Shown: positions 44,731 through 51,994 of the stretch, one piece after another
Layout: each line of letters opens with the position of its first letter
Position numbering within the stretch: position 1 is the first letter of the stretch
From: Syntrophobotulus glycolicus DSM 8271
Lineage (GTDB): Bacteria > Bacillota > Desulfitobacteriia > Desulfitobacteriales > Syntrophobotulaceae
Direction of reading: 5' to 3'
Assembly (NCBI RefSeq): GCF_000190635.1
Contig: NC_015172.1
Span: forward strand, 558,001-622,000
DNA length: 64,000 nt
Made by a program: the position numbers and the translations under genes
The notes under the pieces: model-generated
Told to the model about the DNA's origin: nothing
Seen by the model: only the letters and a program-made list of their open reading frames with translations
Database searches by the model: none

Positions 44731-46104
44731 ATGAATGCGGCGGAAGTTCTTTCGACATTGAGTGTGGACAGCGGTAAATCTGAGTATGGCCGGAAGCAAG
44801 GCGAAGGTTCAGGAATAGACGGAACGCTCTTTGCCATGCTTTTAGGCAGTCTGCTCACAAATCAGGGAGAGTTGAAAGAACAGAATGAAGATGTTCAGGG
44901 TTATGCTCTTGCGGGAGAGATGTTTGGAAACGGAGCATATTCTCAATTTCTTCAGCGTATTTCACCGGCGGGCATGGAGGCCGATTCCGGGAAAACCGGC
45001 CGGAATTCCATTCAGGATTATCTGACAAAGCTCACAGGAGAATTGCTTCTGAACCCGATTCAGTTTCAGGGAACCGAAGCAGACGGCGGAGCTCAGATAG
45101 TCGGCGATTCGAATTTCCTGGCCGGGTTAGCAGATGCCGTTAAAACAGGGAGTGTTGCAACGGGATCAGGAGAGGGAGTATCCCTCGATTTTTCGGAGTT
45201 GGAAAAATATATTGGTATCCTTAATCAGGTTGAAAAATTATCCGGGAAACTGGAACTGAAGGCAGGAGGAGAACCTCGGCAGAGCGCTCAAGCTCCGGTC
45301 AATAATCAAGATCAGTCCGGGGATTCCGCTTTTGCGACAGTGGCGATATTCTCCGGGGAAAAATCCGATGACCTGACGGTCAAAGGCAATCAAGCCCGGA
45401 CAGACAACCAGGTTTGGACAGAGAATCAGGCTGGGACGGAGAATCAAGTCCGGGTAGAAAATCAGCTGCAGGCAGAAAGTCAGGTCCGGATGGATAAGCA
45501 AGCTTCGACAGGCGACAAAGACTGGACGGACAGCGACAGCCAGGCAGAGACGAATGACCAGGCAGGGACTGATCGGACACGGGCAGATCACCGGGTTCAG
45601 ACGGATAATTCCGTTCAGATAAACAACCAGGCATTATTCAAACATAATGAAGCGGTACTTACGGCCTTAACCAATCCGGCCAAGCTTTGGGCGCAAGTCC
45701 TGGAAGCTGTTCATGCCCAAAGAGGCACAGGAAACAGGGAAGTCAATGAGATTTCTCTTCAATTGCAGCCGGAGGAATTAGGAAAGCTGCATGTTTCCAT
45801 GAAAATGGAAAATGGGCAGCTCCATATGATCATCAATGCTTCGGAACAAGCGACCGGGGCTTTTATCCAGAACCACATGGCGGAGCTGAAGGAGAGCCTG
45901 TCGCAGGCAGGGATTGAATGCGGTGCTATGCAGATGGGGTTAGGCTCGGAAAACGATAAAAAACAGAATTGGAACGACGGCCAGAGCGGCGGCAGGCAGT
46001 TTAGGGCTGCCGAAGAACAGGAATCCGCCAGGACTTTCAGTATGATGGGATATGGGCTGTCTGCTCCCGTTCATGAACAGGGAAGCATAAATGTCAGTGT
46101 TTAG
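44731..46104 (+). CDS. fliK: Flagellar hook-length control protein FliK
   Basis: 457 residues. The C-terminal Flg_hook domain has NEISLQLQPEELGKLHVSMKM and a following helix (MAELKESLSQAGI) and switches FlhB specificity. The N-terminal and middle part is a low-complexity ruler. It contains ten copies of a six-residue repeat of the type NQxxTE at codons for 45388-45573. GGGGGTG lies before the ATG. The gene starts a second hook-related operon with flgD and flgE. Confidence 0.9.
   Translation: MNAAEVLSTLSVDSGKSEYGRKQGEGSGIDGTLFAMLLGSLLTNQGELKEQNEDVQGYALAGEMFGNGAYSQFLQRISPAGMEADSGKTGRNSIQDYLTKLTGELLLNPIQFQGTEADGGAQIVGDSNFLAGLADAVKTGSVATGSGEGVSLDFSELEKYIGILNQVEKLSGKLELKAGGEPRQSAQAPVNNQDQSGDSAFATVAIFSGEKSDDLTVKGNQARTDNQVWTENQAGTENQVRVENQLQAESQVRMDKQASTGDKDWTDSDSQAETNDQAGTDRTRADHRVQTDNSVQINNQALFKHNEAVLTALTNPAKLWAQVLEAVHAQRGTGNREVNEISLQLQPEELGKLHVSMKMENGQLHMIINASEQATGAFIQNHMAELKESLSQAGIECGAMQMGLGSENDKKQNWNDGQSGGRQFRAAEEQESARTFSMMGYGLSAPVHEQGSINVSV
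45388..45573 (+). repeat. Ten 18-bp degenerate repeats within fliK
   Basis: The codons give NQARTD, NQVWTE, NQAGTE, NQVRVE, NQLQAE, SQVRMD, KQASTG, DKDWTDSD, SQAETN and DQAGTD in succession, a hexapeptide with Gln at position 2 and an acidic last residue. It lies in the disordered ruler part of FliK. The 18-base units are degenerate, so it is an old expansion. Confidence 0.8.
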
Positions 46105-46130
46105 TAAGGTTACGGACTGGAGGCAAGACA

Positions 46131-46565
46131 ATGAGCATGGTGAACGGAGCATATTCGATCGGGACGACAGGTTCCGGCGGCAGCGATACCGTCACAAGCA
46201 CTGCTTCAAAGGATTTGGGAAAAAACGATTTTCTTCAGCTTCTTGTGGCACAGCTTAAATATCAGGACCCCATGTCGCCGATGGACAATACCCAATTTGT
46301 TTCGCAAATGGCCCAGTTCAGCGCTTTGGAACAGATGACCAATGTCGCCGATGCGATCGTCACTCTGACTTCCCTGTACAGCCAGTCCCTGCTGTATCAA
46401 GGTTCGGCCATGATCGGCAAGACGGCGGCTTACCAGGCCGGCAGTGAAGGCCAGGAGCTGACGACGGGCAAAGTGAATTCAATAAGGATTCAGGATAATG
46501 TCCTGCAGGTACAGGTCGACGATCAGTGGGTTGACCTGGGGAATATTTTGCAGGTCAGTGAATAG
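46131..46565 (+). CDS. flgD: Hook assembly scaffold FlgD
   Basis: 144 residues. Signature region LGKNDFLQLLVAQLKYQDPMSPMDNTQFVSQMAQFSALEQM is clear. It caps the growing hook. The C-terminal domain is short, as in several Firmicutes. It lies between fliK and flgE, the standard order. Confidence 0.93.
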   Translation: MSMVNGAYSIGTTGSGGSDTVTSTASKDLGKNDFLQLLVAQLKYQDPMSPMDNTQFVSQMAQFSALEQMTNVADAIVTLTSLYSQSLLYQGSAMIGKTAAYQAGSEGQELTTGKVNSIRIQDNVLQVQVDDQWVDLGNILQVSE

Positions 46566-46652
46566 GCCGAGGTTGAGCAGATCAAAAGGTGAAAGACAAA
46601 CAGTGATTGAGATCATTGCAAAAAAAGTTCTTTAGCGGGAGGAATACCAGAG

Positions 46653-47552
46653 ATGATGCGTTCATTGTACTCAGCCATTTCAGGGCTGAAAAACGAACAG
46701 ATCGCCATGGATGTGATCGGCAACAATATTGCCAATGTGAATACCGTAGGGTATAAGTACTCAAGGACAGGATTTTCCACCATGCTGTCCCAAAGCATGC
46801 GCGGAGCTTCGGCCCCGGATACGGCAGACCCTTCGACATATGGGGGGACAGACGGGATTCAGATCGGTTTGGGTTCAGCAATCGGTTCTATTGACCAGAT
46901 CATGACCCAGGGCGGTTCTCAAAGCACGGGAAAAAATACGGATCTGATGCTTCAGGGAGAAGGATTCTTTATGCTGCAGGACAGCAACGGAAATGTCTAC
47001 CTCTCCCGCAACGGGAATTTTAAAACAGATGGCGCCGGTAATCTTGTCGATGCTTCCACAGGGTTTATTGTACAGGGATATGAGAATGACGGATCCGATC
47101 CGTGGGATACTCTGGCAAATATTAATTTAGCGATTGGAAGGTCAGACCCGGAAGGCGGGACTAATACCTTATCCAGTTTTGAAATCAATTCCCAGGGGAT
47201 CATCATGGGAACATTTACCGATTCTGACTCTACTGACGGTACTACAGATCCGGCTTATACCGTGCCTCTTTATCAAATTGCTGTCGCGACATGCAATAAC
47301 CCTTCAGGCTTGACACCGGTAGGCAATAATTATTACCAGGAAAGTCCCAACTCAGGGGAGGTAAAGATCAATGTGGCCGGGGAAAACGGCAATAGATCGA
47401 TTAGCACCGGCTGCTTGGAGATGTCAAATGTTAACCTTTCAGAGCAGTTTACGGACATGATTGTCACCCAGCGCGGTTTCCAAGCCAATTCCAGGGTTAT
47501 TACCGTATCGGACAGCATGCTGCAGGAGCTTGTGGATCTCAAACGCCAGTAG
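46653..47552 (+). CDS. flgE: Flagellar hook protein FlgE
   Basis: 299 residues. N-terminal D0 helix with MRSLYSAISGLKNEQIAMDVIGNNIANVNTVGYK and C-terminal partner with NVNLSEQFTDMIVTQRGFQANSRVI. Both ends are complete, so the short length (FlgE is often 400 or more) reflects small middle domains, not truncation. GGGAGGA precedes the ATG. It builds the hook after FlgD. Confidence 0.88.
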   Translation: MMRSLYSAISGLKNEQIAMDVIGNNIANVNTVGYKYSRTGFSTMLSQSMRGASAPDTADPSTYGGTDGIQIGLGSAIGSIDQIMTQGGSQSTGKNTDLMLQGEGFFMLQDSNGNVYLSRNGNFKTDGAGNLVDASTGFIVQGYENDGSDPWDTLANINLAIGRSDPEGGTNTLSSFEINSQGIIMGTFTDSDSTDGTTDPAYTVPLYQIAVATCNNPSGLTPVGNNYYQESPNSGEVKINVAGENGNRSISTGCLEMSNVNLSEQFTDMIVTQRGFQANSRVITVSDSMLQELVDLKRQ

Positions 47553-47571
47553 GGTGTTGAAGGAGCTTTGT

Positions 47572-47610
47572 AAATCCTTTTGACTGCTGTTTGGCTGAAA
47601 AGAAGGATTT
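47572..47610 (+). terminator. Hairpin between flgE and the flgG-like gene
   Basis: AAATCCTT (47572-47579) pairs exactly with AAGGATTT (47603-47610) around a 23-base loop, followed by only two T. It is a weak terminator at best, or an mRNA processing or stability element. Confidence 0.3.
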
Positions 47611-47646
47611 TGCTTCGAGAAGGAGAACAATTTAAGGAGTGCAATC

Positions 47647-48417
47647 ATGCGCATATCTGCTGAATATATGAATCTTCTGCAAAGCCGCTTGGATATGGTC
47701 GGGAATAATTTGGCGAATGCCAATACCACGGCGTTTAAACAACAGCTCCTTTCTGAGGAGGAAGGGATGGACACCCAGGAGCTCAGCAAAAGCAGGGCCA
47801 TGTACGGCGGTGTGGCGCCGGGGATTGCCGCAGACCAGACCGCCCTTCCGGTCTACAACGGGAATCGCTTTGATTTCTCCCAGGGGACGCTGGTTCAGTC
47901 TGATCAGCCTCAGAATATGGCGATCAGCGGGGAAGGCTTTTTTCAGGTGGCAGCGGCAAACGGCAGGACCGGCTATACAAGAGCGGGAAATTTCGGTCCT
48001 GACGGCAATGGCAGGATCGTCAATCCTCAGGGCCTATTGTTGGAGCTGGGAGCTGAAATCCCGGAAAATGCCTCCGATCTTTCCATCGGCAGTGACGGAA
48101 AAATCACGGCGGTAGTTGATGATGAGCTGACTGAGCTTGGTCAATTGACGCTGGCAAGATTTGAAAATCCTCACGGATTGCAGCAGGCCGGAGATGACAT
48201 TTATTTGGAAACGGATCAATCCGGACCGCCTCTTACAGGAAATCCGGGAACGGAGGGTTTCGGGCAAATTCAAGGAGGTATGCTGGAACGGTCAAATACC
48301 GACACGGCCAAGGCCATGAGCAATATGATTGAAGCCCAGAGAGCGTACCAGATTGAAATCGGCATCACCAAAGATCAGGATCAAATGATCGCAGAGGCAA
48401 TTGCGCTTAGGGGGTAA
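47647..48417 (+). CDS. Flagellar rod/hook-basal body protein, FlgG-like
   Basis: 256 residues. The N-terminus is shortened and unusual (MRISAEYMNLLQSRLDMVGNNLANANTTAFK) but has the rod signature; the middle has NMAISGEGFFQV and YTRAGNFG, and the C-terminal helix has MLERSNTDTAKAMSNMIEAQRAYQ. It belongs to the FlgE/F/G rod family; likely FlgF or FlgG (distal rod). AAGGAG precedes the ATG. It ends 3 bases before flgB. Confidence 0.8.
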   Translation: MRISAEYMNLLQSRLDMVGNNLANANTTAFKQQLLSEEEGMDTQELSKSRAMYGGVAPGIAADQTALPVYNGNRFDFSQGTLVQSDQPQNMAISGEGFFQVAAANGRTGYTRAGNFGPDGNGRIVNPQGLLLELGAEIPENASDLSIGSDGKITAVVDDELTELGQLTLARFENPHGLQQAGDDIYLETDQSGPPLTGNPGTEGFGQIQGGMLERSNTDTAKAMSNMIEAQRAYQIEIGITKDQDQMIAEAIALRG

Positions 48418-48420
48418 GTG

Positions 48421-48819
48421 ATGAATAACTGGTTGGATACCAGGGTTTTAAATATTCTTGAAGGCGGACTGGATGGCTTGAGCCTGCGCAATAAAGTGCT
48501 GGCGGATAATATTGCCAATGTTGACACTCCGAACTTTAAAAAATCGGATGTCAATTTTGAGGCGGTTCTTCAGGAGGCCATCGGCGAGGATCAGGCTTTG
48601 CCGATGAAGATGTCACTCCCCGGGCACCTGCCGGGAGTAGGCGCTTCTGCGGGAACGGTCGTACTCCAGGATAACAGTACGACCATCCGCAATGACGGCA
48701 ATAATGTGGACGTTGATTTGGAAATGTCCAAGGTAGCGGAAAATACCCTCCATTACAATGCCTTGGCTCAGGCCCTGATTTCCCAGTTCACGATGTTAAA
48801 ACAGGCGATGAGGGAATAA
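48421..48819 (+). CDS. flgB: Flagellar rod protein FlgB
   Basis: 132 residues from ATG 48421 (a GTG at 48418 is possible; GGGGG lies upstream). Signature LSLRNKVLADNIANVDTPNFKK and a C-terminal helix (NTLHYNALAQALISQFTMLKQAM) are intact. It is the proximal rod subunit that normally accompanies FlgC; here it lies between two FlgG-type genes instead. Confidence 0.93.
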   Translation: MNNWLDTRVLNILEGGLDGLSLRNKVLADNIANVDTPNFKKSDVNFEAVLQEAIGEDQALPMKMSLPGHLPGVGASAGTVVLQDNSTTIRNDGNNVDVDLEMSKVAENTLHYNALAQALISQFTMLKQAMRE

Positions 48820-48850
48820 AAAGGATCTCATAACAGAATGGTGGTAAAAG

Positions 48851-49624
48851 ATGATCAGAGGGCTATATACGGCGGCAGCCGGAATGCTGGCAAATAATCA
48901 GCAGAGTGATACGATCGACCAAAATATTGAGAACCTGAAAACACCGGGGTACAGGCAGGCCAGTGAAAAATTGCAGGCCTTCCCCGCTATGCTGGTGGAA
49001 AGAATGGAACCTTCGTCAACAGAACCGGTTGTGATGGAAAGGACGCCGATCGGGAGTCTGGGGACCGGAGTTCAGATTGAAAGCGTGATGTATCAGGATG
49101 GCCCGGGGATGCTCAGGGAGACAGGAAATCAAACGGATGTGGCGATAACCGCGAGAGGCTATTTTGCTGTTTCCACGCCGGATGGAGAAAGATATACGCG
49201 CAGCGGCCATTTTCTTTTGGATTCCGCGGGTGGCCTGCGCACGCCCAGTGGTTGTCCCGTTTTGGGACAAAACGGTCCGGTAGGTCCAATACCGGAAAAC
49301 TTTGAGATTCGTGAAGACGGAACGATGATCAATAAAGAAGACAATATGGAAGTGGATCGCTTGAGATTGGTGGATATCCCGACAGAGGCCCTGCAGCGGG
49401 AAGGAGATACTCTTCTTTTCAGTTCAAGCGAGGGTGTTGTGGATATTCCCGCGGGTGAGGTCAGATTAAAACAAGGATATGTGGAAGAATCAAATGTCAA
49501 CCTTAATGCTCAGATCGTGAAAATGCTCGAAGTGGTCAGATCATATTCGGCAAATCAGAAAGTGGTTCAGACCAATGATTCACTTCTCCAGAAAGCAGTA
49601 AATGAAATCGGCAAACTGGCGTAA
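48851..49624 (+). CDS. Flagellar basal-body rod protein, FlgF/FlgG type
   Basis: 257 residues. N-terminus with MIRGLYTAAAGMLANNQQSDTI and the rod motif NIENLKTPGYR; middle with NQTDVAITARGYFAVSTPDGERYTRSGHF; C-terminal helix with NVNLNAQIVKMLEVVRSYSANQ. It builds the distal rod. Two such genes are needed; the other is at 47647. The usual IANVNT is altered to IENLKT. Confidence 0.85.
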   Translation: MIRGLYTAAAGMLANNQQSDTIDQNIENLKTPGYRQASEKLQAFPAMLVERMEPSSTEPVVMERTPIGSLGTGVQIESVMYQDGPGMLRETGNQTDVAITARGYFAVSTPDGERYTRSGHFLLDSAGGLRTPSGCPVLGQNGPVGPIPENFEIREDGTMINKEDNMEVDRLRLVDIPTEALQREGDTLLFSSSEGVVDIPAGEVRLKQGYVEESNVNLNAQIVKMLEVVRSYSANQKVVQTNDSLLQKAVNEIGKLA

Positions 49625-49664
49625 TTGGAGTAAGGTAATGCGGTGGTCGTAAGGAGGTGCTGGT

Positions 49665-50094
49665 TTGTCCTATCAGGCAGTCATATTTTCATTGGGGCAG
49701 GAAGAGTACGGGGTGCCGATCGAATCCGTACAAGAGATCACCAGGTTAAATGAAATTCATCCTGTGCCGAGTTCCCGATTATATTTTAGGACTGGTCAGT
49801 CTCAGGGGAAGCGCTTTGCCTCTGATCGACATGCATCAGAAATTTGGTCATAGCCGGGATGATCGTCCCAAGTTCGCGATTGTCACGGAAATCAATCATA
49901 ATCTGATTGGGATGGGGGTTGATGAGGTCAAAGAGGTAAGAGTATTCGAACAGATCGATCCTCCTCCGCCCCTGCTCACCGCTCCATTTATCGGCGGGAT
50001 TATTAATCTGAAAGACAGAATGATTGTTCAGATTATCCCTGAGCGCATTTTTAATGAAGATGAGTTAGGCAAAATCAATACAATGAACGAATGA
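49665..50094 (+). pseudogene. cheW2: Second CheW, frameshifted near 49785
   Basis: TTG at 49665 with AAGGAGG upstream opens VIFSLGQEEYGVPIESVQEITRLNEIHPVPS, a CheW start. From about 49785 the CheW sequence continues in the next frame: VPDYILGLVSLRGSALPLIDMHQKFG to the stop at 50094. The first frame stops at 49851-49853. One extra base around AGTTCCCGA explains it. All of CheW is present if the shift is bridged, and codon use stays normal, so it may be a fresh mutation, a sequencing error or a programmed shift. It ends the fliK operon. CheW1 at 23519 is intact. Confidence 0.75.
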
Positions 50095-50098
50095 AGAA

Positions 50099-50126
50099 AT
50101 TCCCCTTGATTAAGGGGTAATTTTTT
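50099..50126 (+). terminator. Terminator after cheW2
   Basis: ATTCCCCTT pairs with AAGGGGTAAT around GATT, followed by six T. It ends the fliK-cheW2 operon. Confidence 0.85.
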
Positions 50127-50158
50127 ATAAATGGACAGAAAGATATTGGGATGTGAAG

Positions 50159-50611
50159 ATGATGGACCTGGTGAACTATTACCGGCAGTTGTTCTTAATC
50201 AGCTGGCCAGCCTTTTGTCTCTTTCTGTCAATCATGATTTTTTTTGTTTATCGGTTTGCTTTGAGGATGAAAGCTTACCGTACCGGAGGCAAAAAGACCA
50301 AAGCTCTGATCAGGATGTGGGTCATGACCCTGATCTCACTGGCTGTGATGATTGTTTTTGGAACCATGTTTCTGACTGAACACGGGGAATGGCTGGAAAA
50401 GCCGGGCTATATGAAAGGGAAAATCAAAGAGATCAACAGTTCGGGAGAAAAAGCTGTTTTGACGATAGACGGTGCACAAAGCACTTTGGATCTATTTGCC
50501 GAAAAAAGTATTCAGGAAAAGCTTAATAAGGGAGATATTGTTGAATTATTCTATATCCCTGGGAAAAAAGTAATATATCAATGCAATTTTTTGACCGAAA
50601 AATCCGATTAG
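50159..50611 (+). CDS. Unknown membrane protein with C-terminal soluble beta domain
   Basis: 150 residues from ATG 50159 (GTG at 50153 or ATG 50162 are also possible). Two hydrophobic helices at about 12-32 and 55-75 (LISLAVMIVFGTMFL) with a basic loop between them, then a soluble domain with GYMKGKIKEINSSGEKAVLTI and GDIVELFYI, like a small beta-barrel of the SH3 or OB kind. I recognise no family. It follows the cheW2 terminator, so it is likely its own unit, and nothing links it to flagella. Confidence 0.7.
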   Translation: MMDLVNYYRQLFLISWPAFCLFLSIMIFFVYRFALRMKAYRTGGKKTKALIRMWVMTLISLAVMIVFGTMFLTEHGEWLEKPGYMKGKIKEINSSGEKAVLTIDGAQSTLDLFAEKSIQEKLNKGDIVELFYIPGKKVIYQCNFLTEKSD

Positions 50612-50716
50612 CGCATATAATATGGCTATAATGGGCTAATGATATAGGATAAAGAGATTCAGGACAGGGCTCAGGAAAAAACAAAAAATGATGACTGAAA
50701 TCATATTGACTGATTA

Positions 50717-50725
50717 TGCTATAAT
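50717..50725 (+). promoter_or_regulatory. Extended -10 promoter of mecA
   Basis: TGC followed by TATAAT at 50720-50725, 52 bases upstream of the mecA ATG. No good -35 lies at 17 bases; the TTGACT at 50706 is too close. Extended -10 promoters need no strong -35. Confidence 0.5.
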
Positions 50726-50776
50726 GGAATAGAGCTTAACCTTAAAAAAAGCTCAACGAAAGGAGAGTGAAATATT

Positions 50777-51400
50777 ATGCGGATTCTTAAGGTAAATGAG
50801 AACACAGTGAGGATTTTTATATCATTTAGCGAGCTTTCAGCAAGAAATATTTCACTTGCCGATTTTTTTCAGCGCTCAGAAAGAACCGAACAGTTCTTTT
50901 GGGAGATAATTGGCAAAGCAAGAGAAGAAGTTAATTTTAATCTGGATCAGCCTTTTTGGATACAGGCGACAGTGGCTTCGGATGATGAATTTGTCATTAC
51001 GGTGATCAAACAGGATGAACAAATTGAGGCCGAAATTAATCATATTATTCAAAATAACTTTAATGACAAGAAAAGTACGCCTAAAGTTTCGGTAAAGACA
51101 GCCAATTCGGATTGGGTATATGTTTTTTCCGACTTCGAAGATGTGCTGAATTGTTTAAGCCTGATTCCTGATGTGCCGCAGCTTAGCTCGGCCCTATACA
51201 AGTATGAACAGGAATATTTCCTCAGCTTGGGTAAGATGACTTCCTCCAGAAAGAGAAAGATCATGGAAGCGATCCTGGACGAATATGGGGAAGCGATTTT
51301 GCTGTCCGATATTTTCCTCAAGGAGCATGGAGAAACCATCATTAGTGAAAATGCGATTTCCAAGCTGAAAAAGATCGTTGAGGACAAGACTGTTATCTAA
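50777..51400 (+). CDS. mecA: ClpC adaptor protein MecA
   Basis: 207 residues. The N-terminal domain begins MRILKVNENTVRIFISFSEL (normally MKIERVNDNTVRIFIS) and the C-terminal MecA domain is present (LYVF-like WVYVFSDFEDVLNCL; later KYEQEYFLSL). The middle linker is short and acidic. MecA brings unfolded or specific proteins to the ClpC/ClpP protease and in Bacillus also controls competence. AAGGAGAG precedes the ATG. Followed by a two-way terminator. Confidence 0.88.
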   Translation: MRILKVNENTVRIFISFSELSARNISLADFFQRSERTEQFFWEIIGKAREEVNFNLDQPFWIQATVASDDEFVITVIKQDEQIEAEINHIIQNNFNDKKSTPKVSVKTANSDWVYVFSDFEDVLNCLSLIPDVPQLSSALYKYEQEYFLSLGKMTSSRKRKIMEAILDEYGEAILLSDIFLKEHGETIISENAISKLKKIVEDKTVI

Positions 51401-51438
51401 GCTTTAAACAGTAAGCTATTCCATTGAGCAGCAAAAAA

Positions 51439-51480
51439 GAACCTCTGATCCTTTAACCGGGATCTGAGGTTCATTAATTT
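51439..51480. terminator. Bidirectional terminator between mecA and the minus-strand zinc-ribbon gene
   Basis: GAACCTC (51439-51445) pairs with GAGGTTC (51466-51472), and ATCC (51448-51451) with GGAT (51459-51462). An A-run on the left serves the minus strand as a T-run; an AT-rich stretch lies to the right. It is placed between two convergent genes. Confidence 0.75.
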
Positions 51481-51491
51481 ACTGCGACTTT

Positions 51492-51686
51492 TCAGCCGTT
51501 CTGGCAAAAATATCCTTCAATATAAAGTTGCCTGATGCTTTTCAGGCAGGTAAAGCAAATAGTTTGCTTTTTAAAAGAAATAAGGTGATTTTCCTTGCCG
51601 CAAAAAAGACATTTTTTTCTGGGGTCTGGTAGAGGAGTCTTGAGATGGACCAGGTTGAAAGCGGTATTTTCTTCAGGTGCTACCAT
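51492..51686 (-). CDS. 64-residue zinc-ribbon protein, Gin (CsfB)-like
   Basis: I start at ATG 51686, which has GGAGGG eight bases upstream; the frame continues to a TTG at 51737 without a ribosome site. The protein has two CxxC pairs, CLFC and CFTC, 14 residues apart, a zinc ribbon. Length (64 residues) and spacing of the pairs are close to Gin (CsfB), the small anti-sigma-G protein of spore-formers. That is suggestive only; other short zinc ribbons look alike. It runs opposite to mecA and the LCP gene. Confidence 0.6.
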   Translation of the reverse strand: MVAPEENTAFNLVHLKTPLPDPRKKCLFCGKENHLISFKKQTICFTCLKSIRQLYIEGYFCQNG

Positions 51687-51818
51687 TAATGCTGCCCTCC
51701 GATAATCTTGTGTAATATTCAATCTTGAATCTATCAATATATTAAATGATCTGCTATGTCGAAAGCATGAATTTTAAAGAGGATGAAAAAATTTTTCAAA
51801 AAGAAGCGTACTCAGTTA

Positions 51819-51827
51819 TGGTATAAT
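51819..51827 (+). promoter_or_regulatory. Extended -10 promoter upstream of the LCP gene
   Basis: TGG followed by TATAAT at 51822-51827. A matching -35 is not clear. It would produce a leader of about 160 bases covering the small broken reading frame. Confidence 0.45.
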
Positions 51828-51867
51828 GCATTTATTGTGAAAAACAGAGAATAGAACAGGGATCAGG

Positions 51868-51979
51868 ATGTCATACTATAAGGATGTTATTCCAGCTGAT
51901 TTTTTTAGAACTTGGATATTTTTATGATGCTTTTGAATATGAAATTAATCATATAAACGGATCAAGATCGGAAGAATGA
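51868..51979 (+). pseudogene. Small ORF (about 36 residues) interrupted at a T7 run
   Basis: ATG 51868 with AGGG six bases before it reads MSYYKDVIPADF, then goes out of frame in a run of seven T at about 51901. Removing one T restores LELGYFYDAFEYEINHING to a TGA at 51977-51979. The restored frame reads like a real small protein. It may be a pseudogene, a sequencing error in the homopolymer, or expressed through slippage. No family recognised. Confidence 0.35.
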
Positions 51980-51994
51980 AGTGGAGTGGAACAA

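Larger units (their letters stand above)
51687..51994 (+). other. 308-base intergenic region with LCP promoter and a broken small ORF
   Basis: It holds the minus-strand leader of the zinc-ribbon gene, an extended -10 (TGG-TATAAT, 51819-51827) facing the LCP gene, and a small reading frame at 51868-51979 interrupted at a run of seven T. Nothing else is seen. Confidence 0.5.

Noticed and set aside
46653-47552. Truncated hook gene
   Set aside because: FlgE is short but both terminal D0 regions are complete, so a small middle domain explains the length.
50706-50725. TTGACT and TATAAT as a -35/-10 pair before mecA
   Set aside because: The spacer is only eight bases; an extended -10 without that -35 is more likely.
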